Assembly: GCA_963789565.1 (NCBI GenBank)
Contig: CAWBKX010000002.1
Coordinates: 1,488,001-1,552,000, forward strand
Source of the DNA: CALAGB01 sp963789565
Lineage (GTDB): Bacteria; Chloroflexota; Chloroflexia; Thermomicrobiales; Thermomicrobiaceae
Direction: 5' to 3'
DNA: 64,000 nucleotides
Shown here: positions 57,754-64,000 of the stretch, one piece after another
Position numbering within the stretch: position 1 is the stretch's first letter
Layout: the number at the start of each line of letters is the position of its first letter
The notes under the pieces: model-generated
Told to the model about the DNA's origin: nothing
Seen by the model: only the letters and a program-made list of their open reading frames with translations
Databases searched by the model: none
Position numbers and translations under genes: made by a program

Positions 57754-60700
57754 TTACTCCGTCACCTGTTCGGCGAGTGATTCCGGGGAAGTTGTCTGAC
57801 TTCCGAATCCGCCACTCAGCAGAATCAGGCCGATTGAGAGTATCGCCAGGCACACCCCCGCGATGCCCACTGCCGCACTCACACCATGATGATGAACCAC
57901 CCAAATCATCCAGACGTCAACGTTTTTGCCTGCAAGCAAATCACGTGTGTGCGTCGGGATGGCCGACAAGCGTGGGGAGAAGAGATATGCATCGGCCGGT
58001 GACAGATGCATGTTGGTCCAGTCCCAGTAGACGTAGCTCACATTAGCCGTCACACCCACGACCTGGATTCCCAGGCCGATGACGCCGAACAGCGCCGCGA
58101 CACTCCAGCGCCACGAACTACTCAAAAACTCTCCCAACGGCAGGATCAAGAGCGGTACTAGAGCCACGAAATAGCGCGGGCCGAAGGACCAGCCGCCATA
58201 CCAATTGGAGGGGATCGAGTAAAGCCCGAGATAGATGGTCGAAATCCCCAGTATGAGCCAGGTCTCCGCCGGATAGCGGCGATAGAAGCGGGACAGCGCG
58301 AAGAGCGCCAGGATCAGCGGCGGTGAATACAAAAAGATGCTGCGTCCTGGGCTGAACAGGTTGCCGTAGAGACCGACAAGGATATCGGGCGATCCATGCG
58401 AGAACTCGCCCACGCCCGGATCCCGGACCGACCCGTAGCGATATTCGTTGAGCGCCAGGAAGAGGATCACGGCGGAGACCGGCGCGACCAAGAACCCGAC
58501 AACACAACGGGTAACCGTGATCGACCACCAATCTCCCACGGGTATGCCGTCGAACGGTTGCCGCACGCGTGATATCAGCCGTGCTATCACGTTTCCTTGG
58601 CGAGGCTCATGCTCGTCGACGCGTCCATCCCAGCGACTGGCCACGAAGAAGACGTATGAAACGAGGACAGGGACAGTTAGGGCCACCATCAAGCGAGTCA
58701 GAATCGCCAACCCCAATGGCAGCCCAGCCAGCATCGTCGTGCGCAGCGACAGCCGATCTCGATGGATGAAAAGGAGATAGACAGCGAAGAGCAAAAAGAA
58801 GGATTCGAGTGGATGCTGAAAGTATGTGGCAGCATAGGTGAATGTGAGGGTCGAGAGACCAAACAGGACCATGACCGCCAGCGCGACGGACCGCCGATAG
58901 CCGAGTCTCAGCGAGAAGAGAAAGACGAGCACGCAGGTAAGCGGCGTGACGAAGGCGTTGAAGAGCGAGACGAAGAAGATGGGAACGGTCCCGCCCCAAT
59001 CTCCGATGTTCACCCCCGCAAAGAGGCTGCGCGTCGTGGGAGACGCGACCCGATTCACCGCCGCTCCCACGACGTAGAGTGGGATAGACACGACCGATTG
59101 CAGCACTCCGAATTGGCCGTAGGAGGCACCGTGACGTCCGAGAACGGTGTCGAAAATGGGCTTGATCGCCAGCGAATGATGCGTAGCGAGGCTTTGCGCG
59201 GTGAGATAGACCGCCACTTCGTCTGTCGAGAAGAAGTGTCCTGGCGTGAACGCGAGATACACAGCGAGAAAACAGAGATAGATGCCCACCTTCATTGACA
59301 TCGAGACCGTCTTGCTACGAGCGTCCAAACCAGGGACGATGGGCTGCAGGATGTCGACTCGACGCAACGACGCCGAGCACATTGACGCCGGATCGAGCCC
59401 GGCTTGCGACGTGGTTCCGCTGTCAACAGCCGGGAGCTCCGCGGTGGAGTTCGCGTCGCCCATCGGCGGGACAACCGGCAATGGCTCGGTCGGCTGCCAG
59501 TCCGGATCCACCACTGGCAGCGGTTGCGTCGTCTGAGTCGTGTCGTCCACCGTGAATTCGACGACCGACTCGTCGTCAGGTTCGCCGGACGTCTCAAACA
59601 TCCAGCCGAACAACGGTTGCAAGCCGCGCCATTCGGACCACGGTCCGTCCAGGGAACCAAACACGCTCAAGATGAGTATGAGGAGCGTCAGCCAGGAGAT
59701 GACCGAACTCCACGTTCGAACCGGCGTGTTGTGAAAGGCAAGCTCGAGCACGTATTGGCCGGGCTGGAGCTCCAACGAGATGACGCCAGTTGGGTCGCTG
59801 GTGTCGATTGGTGTCGACGCGCCGTTCACCTTGAGCTGCCAGCCCGGAAAGTAATCGGTGTTGAGACGCAGTGACGACGGTTCAGTCACGCTGACGAGGT
59901 AACGTTGATTGGTCGAGGTAGAGCCCGGGATTGGCGCATACTGCCCGCTCCCCTGGGCAAAGCTGACCGGTTCGCTCACCGGCGTCGTCAGTTGCTCTCG
60001 AACCCAGATGGGCTGGTATTCCTGCGCGGTCGTTACGGACAGGTTTTGTTGAGCGATCACGTTCGGGCTGTATTGTGCGTCGGTCACGCTCTGGTATTTC
60101 GGGGGATGCGCATGGGCGATGCCCGTCCCCACGAACAAGAACACGAGACCGACCGTCAATGGCGTCGCCAGCCTCGGATAGCCGCGAGTCAGGAGGATGA
60201 CAGCACCCGCAACAAAGGCGCTGGCGAACGCCACCAGCGACAGGAACCGCCACGGAAACTCGAGATATTGCAGGAGACTGACGTGATCCCAGAATACTTT
60301 CGAGAGGTTGGTGCTGAAGTAGGCCGAGGCAACCATCAGTAGCCCCATTGCCCCGAGCATCAGCTTCACGCGCTTGGCGGTCCGCAGCTCCCAGAACAGC
60401 GTGGCGGCGATAAACAGAAAAACGATGACGTGAATGGGGCCGATCTCGAAGCTCATGCCGTCGCCGAGACCTGGGACCGAAACACCGTAGCCCCAACTTG
60501 AATGGATCAACTGCCTGAAATAGACAAAGTGGTTCTCGTAACGCAGTGGACCTTCCAGCAATCGCGCGAGATGGACGTCGTTACGCTCCACCAGCGCCGG
60601 CAGCCAGAAGAAGGCCGACAACCCCAATCCAAGTCCAATACACCAGACTCCGCGTGCCAGAATCGGCCAGCTCCGTCGCAGGTAGGCAAAGCCGCCCGCA

Positions 60701-63612
60701 AGCAGGAGCAACGCGAGAAAGGCGATCAGTGCCACCGGATTGCTACTCAGTGTCAGCAGCGACAGCGCCAGCGCGCCGATCGTCAGCCGGTGCCAGCCAC
60801 CTCGCTCGGCAAACCAGACCACGCCCCACACCATGATCGGCAGGAAAGCGAACGCGGCGTAGTCAGCCAGCGCATGACGGACATAGAGCACCACCAGGAA
60901 ATAGGGCGCGAACAGGTATGCCGCCGTAGAGATGACGCCACCGCGCGGGCCGAAGAAGGAGTTCGCCAGCAGGTACATCCCGAGGGCGGAGAGGAGCAGC
61001 AACAGACCGATCGCCAGATCCTGCGACGCGATGAAGCTGAATCCCACGAAATGGAACACAGCGATCAGATAGTAGATGAGCGGTGGATTGAAGTTGAAGA
61101 AGGGCTGGCCGCGTCCACCGCTCAAGTCGGGTGCCCAACGCGGGAACCAGTGGCCAAACGACAGAAGCTTATAGAACTCCTCACTACGTGGCAGATATTC
61201 GAGTGAGTCGTGCCCGCCCATCAGCTTGAATTGCAGCAGCGGCAGCCCTGCCAGAAGCGCCAAGCCCGCTACCACCGCGAGGTAGGGGGCATGGGCTTGC
61301 AGCGATCGCACCCAGGGAATCGGTTCCGAGGATTCCCGTTCCTCCTCGATCCAACCCTTCACCGTCGTTGCCGGGCCGGAGCTCATCAGCCTGGCAATTT
61401 GACGCTCGATCAGCCCGCGTCGTCGTTCGGCCACCGCGGTGAAGCCGAGTATGACGATGCCAAAAATACCCAGGAAATCGCGCAGGCTGCCAGACTGATA
61501 GGTGAGCTGCACGCGGTGCGTCCCCGCCGGCACCGGGATTCCCACGAAGCTCGGCATCAGCATGACGGCTTTGACGGTCTTGCCGTCAACCGTCACGTGC
61601 CAGCCGGGGTGGTATGTCACCTTGGCCATCACCATGGTCGGAGTGCTGACATCGACCGTCGCGGCGTACGAGCCGAGCTTGCCCACCTGTTCATCGGTGA
61701 TGGTTCCACTCGGCACGGCGACGTTAGCCAATGGCCGCGAGACGACCGGAGACGCCAGGGTCAACGGCACGTTCGGCTGCGAGGGCTTGCTGCCGTCGAG
61801 CACCACCTGTGGCTCTTGCTTCAAGCCCGGTTCCGGACCGTCGATCCAGCTCGAGGCTGCTGGATAGAAATCCCCCTTGTTACCGGTCAGCGCGATCGGC
61901 GACTGAACCAGATCGAAATAGCCGGTCGTGTCAACCTGATACAGGACGTTGGTGCCGAATGTCGCGATCGGTTTGACGAAGCTGGGGAACTTATGGTTTG
62001 CCGGGGCGACCACGTAGCGTACGTTGAAGAGGTTGTATTCGCTCTGGTTCTGGTCGTTGAAAAGGACCTCGACGTCGGAGTTCAACGAGAGGGCATGGTA
62101 GAGAAACCCGACCATGTCAAAGCCCTCGTTTTGCAATAGGCCATACATGGGGATATTGCCAACGCGATAGTCCTTGCCCCAGTCCCCCGCCAATCCGGCA
62201 TAAACGCGCCCAGGCGGCAAACCGCGCAACGTCGTGAAGAGCGACGTGAGCTGCGGATTCTCGACGGCCAGCTCATCACGATTCTGGCGCATCAACGTCG
62301 CGTTGTACGACAGAAAGTTGGCTCGATCATGAAAGGCCGGGAAGAGGAGCAATATACAGACGAGCCCAGCGACCACGGCCGGCAAGACGCTCCTTTGACG
62401 CAAGAGCCATGGCCAGGGTGCGGCCAGTGCCACTCCAACGAGCAGCAAGCCTCCCAGATGCTCTCCGCCAATCAGTCGATGAAAGTGTAGCTCCGAACTG
62501 AGCGGGAGCACTTTGAGTAACACGCCCCAGGTAGGACGACCGAAGTAGAGCGCCGTCCACGCACCGAAGAGGACCACGGGCAACCGATAGCGCGGCTCTC
62601 GCCAGCGCAACAGGCACACGACCAATCCCACCGCCACCAACGCGGTCAGGATGGGGAGCCGATGGTAATCGAACATCTCCCCTTTTACGGTGGTCTTCAG
62701 CACCCATGAGGCACCGTACGAGTCGTATTTGCTCGATAGCTCCCAGACGCTGCGGTTCATGTAGTCGCCGTCGACGAGGAACGGAACGAAGAAGTAGGAT
62801 CCAGCCAGAGCTGTCAGCCCAATCAGGAGGACCAGGCGTCGACCCGTGCGCCAGAGCGTTGGCCAGAAGGTCGCGGTGCCGCCGTCGAACGCGACCAGCA
62901 GCGCGATGATCGCCAGCGAGACGACCGCGATGTAGCCGTAGACCGTGTGACACAGCATGGTGACGGTCAGCAAAAGCGCTGAGAGCGCGTATCCACGTCC
63001 GTCACGCAGCAGTCGGTATCCCGCGGCGAGCGCCAGAGGCAGCAGGAACATGCCCCAGAGTTGGGTGTAAAGGCCATAGCCGCGCCAAACGTAGCTCGAG
63101 AAATCGAACCCATAAAGCGCGTTAGTGGCGATCAGCGGCGCGGCCATGCCCCCGAAGGCAGCAGCCAGATAGTCGAAACCAAAGCGGCGCATCGAGTAAT
63201 AGATCGAAAGCGGGAAGAGCGCCAGGAGCAGCACCGTCGACCACTCGATGATCGACTGGATCGAGATGGCGTGGCGCGCCAGGATGTAGACCGCGGCCAC
63301 GGGTACGTATTCGAGGTGCTGATAGTGGTGCGCGAGGGGATACCCCAGGCCGATCGTCCCTAGCCACGGATCGGTGGGATTCTGCCCCGCCGACCAGGCT
63401 TCGGCGGTCTGTTTGGCCGCCAGAACGTGCAAGACATTGTCGTTCAGCGGCGGAACGTGGATCGTGGCCTCTGGAAGCAATGTCACGAAGCTGAAGGCCA
63501 CGGCGATGAAGAGCACGACGTAGGCGATCACCCGTTGCCGCATCACCAACGTGGCCGGTGTTGCGTCCTGTGACTCGGTCTCCTCGATCGGGCTCGCAGA
63601 TACGGTCGCCAT
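57754..63612 (-). CDS. Giant three-module GT-C-type membrane protein (1952 aa)
   Basis: Three related multi-helix modules in one chain. Module 1 (about 25-745) has a first loop NDNVLHVLAAKQTAEAW, many helices and a C-terminal beta-rich domain (VTYHPGWHVTVDGKTVKAVML). Module 2 (about 785-1380) repeats the scheme (MGGHDSLEYLPRSEEFYKLLSFGHWFPRW; later DYFPGWQLKVNGASTPID). A Pro/Thr-rich linker (about 1405-1490) leads to module 3, an ArnT/PMT-like unit with STDEVAVYLTAQSLATHH. The layouts resemble YfhO/6-PTPS-related and PMT_2 membrane proteins, which use lipid-phosphate sugars. Function unknown; a glycosylation role is inferred. Monocistronic. Confidence 0.85.
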   Translation of the reverse strand: MATVSASPIEETESQDATPATLVMRQRVIAYVVLFIAVAFSFVTLLPEATIHVPPLNDNVLHVLAAKQTAEAWSAGQNPTDPWLGTIGLGYPLAHHYQHLEYVPVAAVYILARHAISIQSIIEWSTVLLLALFPLSIYYSMRRFGFDYLAAAFGGMAAPLIATNALYGFDFSSYVWRGYGLYTQLWGMFLLPLALAAGYRLLRDGRGYALSALLLTVTMLCHTVYGYIAVVSLAIIALLVAFDGGTATFWPTLWRTGRRLVLLIGLTALAGSYFFVPFLVDGDYMNRSVWELSSKYDSYGASWVLKTTVKGEMFDYHRLPILTALVAVGLVVCLLRWREPRYRLPVVLFGAWTALYFGRPTWGVLLKVLPLSSELHFHRLIGGEHLGGLLLVGVALAAPWPWLLRQRSVLPAVVAGLVCILLLFPAFHDRANFLSYNATLMRQNRDELAVENPQLTSLFTTLRGLPPGRVYAGLAGDWGKDYRVGNIPMYGLLQNEGFDMVGFLYHALSLNSDVEVLFNDQNQSEYNLFNVRYVVAPANHKFPSFVKPIATFGTNVLYQVDTTGYFDLVQSPIALTGNKGDFYPAASSWIDGPEPGLKQEPQVVLDGSKPSQPNVPLTLASPVVSRPLANVAVPSGTITDEQVGKLGSYAATVDVSTPTMVMAKVTYHPGWHVTVDGKTVKAVMLMPSFVGIPVPAGTHRVQLTYQSGSLRDFLGIFGIVILGFTAVAERRRGLIERQIARLMSSGPATTVKGWIEEERESSEPIPWVRSLQAHAPYLAVVAGLALLAGLPLLQFKLMGGHDSLEYLPRSEEFYKLLSFGHWFPRWAPDLSGGRGQPFFNFNPPLIYYLIAVFHFVGFSFIASQDLAIGLLLLLSALGMYLLANSFFGPRGGVISTAAYLFAPYFLVVLYVRHALADYAAFAFLPIMVWGVVWFAERGGWHRLTIGALALSLLTLSSNPVALIAFLALLLLAGGFAYLRRSWPILARGVWCIGLGLGLSAFFWLPALVERNDVHLARLLEGPLRYENHFVYFRQLIHSSWGYGVSVPGLGDGMSFEIGPIHVIVFLFIAATLFWELRTAKRVKLMLGAMGLLMVASAYFSTNLSKVFWDHVSLLQYLEFPWRFLSLVAFASAFVAGAVILLTRGYPRLATPLTVGLVFLFVGTGIAHAHPPKYQSVTDAQYSPNVIAQQNLSVTTAQEYQPIWVREQLTTPVSEPVSFAQGSGQYAPIPGSTSTNQRYLVSVTEPSSLRLNTDYFPGWQLKVNGASTPIDTSDPTGVISLELQPGQYVLELAFHNTPVRTWSSVISWLTLLILILSVFGSLDGPWSEWRGLQPLFGWMFETSGEPDDESVVEFTVDDTTQTTQPLPVVDPDWQPTEPLPVVPPMGDANSTAELPAVDSGTTSQAGLDPASMCSASLRRVDILQPIVPGLDARSKTVSMSMKVGIYLCFLAVYLAFTPGHFFSTDEVAVYLTAQSLATHHSLAIKPIFDTVLGRHGASYGQFGVLQSVVSIPLYVVGAAVNRVASPTTRSLFAGVNIGDWGGTVPIFFVSLFNAFVTPLTCVLVFLFSLRLGYRRSVALAVMVLFGLSTLTFTYAATYFQHPLESFFLLFAVYLLFIHRDRLSLRTTMLAGLPLGLAILTRLMVALTVPVLVSYVFFVASRWDGRVDEHEPRQGNVIARLISRVRQPFDGIPVGDWWSITVTRCVVGFLVAPVSAVILFLALNEYRYGSVRDPGVGEFSHGSPDILVGLYGNLFSPGRSIFLYSPPLILALFALSRFYRRYPAETWLILGISTIYLGLYSIPSNWYGGWSFGPRYFVALVPLLILPLGEFLSSSWRWSVAALFGVIGLGIQVVGVTANVSYVYWDWTNMHLSPADAYLFSPRLSAIPTHTRDLLAGKNVDVWMIWVVHHHGVSAAVGIAGVCLAILSIGLILLSGGFGSQTTSPESLAEQVTE

Positions 63613-63918
63613 CAGATCCCATCAATTCGCACACTGATCCGAAGGTCGGAGTTTCAATGACTGGCGGTCAAGAGTCTACCGCGTCGAGCGGTGAACGTAC
63701 ATAACCAATGCGCACTGAGAACCTCATGAAGTCGAACGACAGATGTACTTGACAGCAGTCCGGGCGTGGCAAGAGACCCATGCGTCTGCGCCGGACGCTC
63801 GTCGTGACGTCAAGGGCTCGCTATTTTCAGCAAATCGATCACCTTCTATGATGCAACAAAAGAATTTCCTGAGTTGGACTTTGCACGGCGTGCGCCGTGT
63901 GTCGAGAGGATCACGGAC
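63613..63918. other. Gene-free region between the GT-C gene and a truncated plus-strand gene
   Basis: About 300 bp. A short inverted repeat CACGGC/GCCGTG around GTGC lies at 63884-63899, just before the ribosome site of the last gene. No other signals noted. Confidence 0.4.
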
Positions 63919-64000
63919 ATGCAGATACGCTCGTTGTTGCTCCGGTTATCCGCGATCGCGCTTCTGGTCATCGGAGGGGCGGCCGTGTTTGCCGGGCCTG
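63919..64000 (+). CDS. Start of a secreted or membrane protein (truncated by window end)
   Basis: ATG at 63919, 8 nt after AGAGGA, opens a signal-peptide-like N-terminus: MQIRSLLLRLSAIALLVIGG, then AAVFAGP, with basic residues followed by a hydrophobic core and an Ala-x-Ala-like end. Only 27 residues are inside the window, so the product is unknown. Confidence 0.6.
   Translation, partial: MQIRSLLLRLSAIALLVIGGAAVFAGP

Noticed and set aside
1..64000. tRNA, rRNA, prophage or CRISPR systems
   Set aside because: No tRNA T-arm/acceptor pattern, rRNA core, phage structural genes or Cas genes were seen by eye.

Overview
The window is a gene-dense, roughly 60% G+C stretch of bacterial chromosome. 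It has no rRNA, tRNA, CRISPR array or prophage that I can see. The gene mix points to Chloroflexota, most likely the Thermomicrobia/Sphaerobacter side. It includes a MalT-type LuxR regulator, paired S9 peptidases, CaiB/acyl-CoA dehydrogenase/MaoC sets, M20 carbamoylase-type and M55 peptidases, a VKOR plus DsbA pair, an LCP protein and a giant GT-C membrane protein. This assignment is an inference from gene content, not from a marker gene.

Layout. 1-5 kb: a succinyl-CoA-ligase-type pair, a GNAT, a DinB protein, an MFS exporter and a divergent WYL regulator. 5.1-6.4 kb: an intact IS3-family element. 6.4-13.4 kb: two tandem S9 peptidases, then a three-gene operon (FAD oxidoreductase, crotonase, GT10 fucosyltransferase). 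13.5-19.5 kb: an ABC-2 exporter, a flavin-binding protein, a methyltransferase, a cupin and a two-subunit class I fumarase. 19.6-27.2 kb: a broken hydrolase, a membrane protein, a BBE-type oxidase, a serine hydrolase and a large LuxR/MalT regulator; two of the promoters share a tandem-repeat operator. 27.3-30.9 kb: an acyl-CoA operon (dehydrogenase, CoA-transferase, MaoC) and QueF. 31-39 kb: small proteins, a frameshifted gene, and two DrrAB-type exporters controlled by a TetR (twin operators visible) and a PadR regulator. 39-44.5 kb: a candidate structured RNA leader, an SDR, a frameshifted M20 hydrolase, a tartrate/D-malate-type dehydrogenase and an acyl-CoA ligase. 44.5-46 kb: an intact IS4-family element inserted in a hairpin. 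46-50 kb: a D-aminopeptidase, a class A beta-lactamase-like protein, a second DinB and an LCP protein. 50.5-53 kb: a VKOR/DsbA operon and arsM. 53-57.7 kb: a secreted protein, an NfeD-like plus flotillin pair and a collagen-like protein. 57.7-63.6 kb: a 1952-residue three-module GT-C protein.

The most notable observation is that the DsbA-like gene at 50988-51725 carries an in-frame TGA exactly where the first cysteine of its CPYC active site should be. A hairpin with bacterial SECIS-like geometry follows 21 nt downstream. It is therefore probably a selenocysteine-containing thiol oxidase coupled to VKOR. Other observations worth following are the structured RNA upstream of a 59-residue protein, the shared operator beside the LuxR/MalT regulator, twin operators at the TetR and arsM promoters, the IS4 insertion into a hairpin, and the His-rich NfeD insert.
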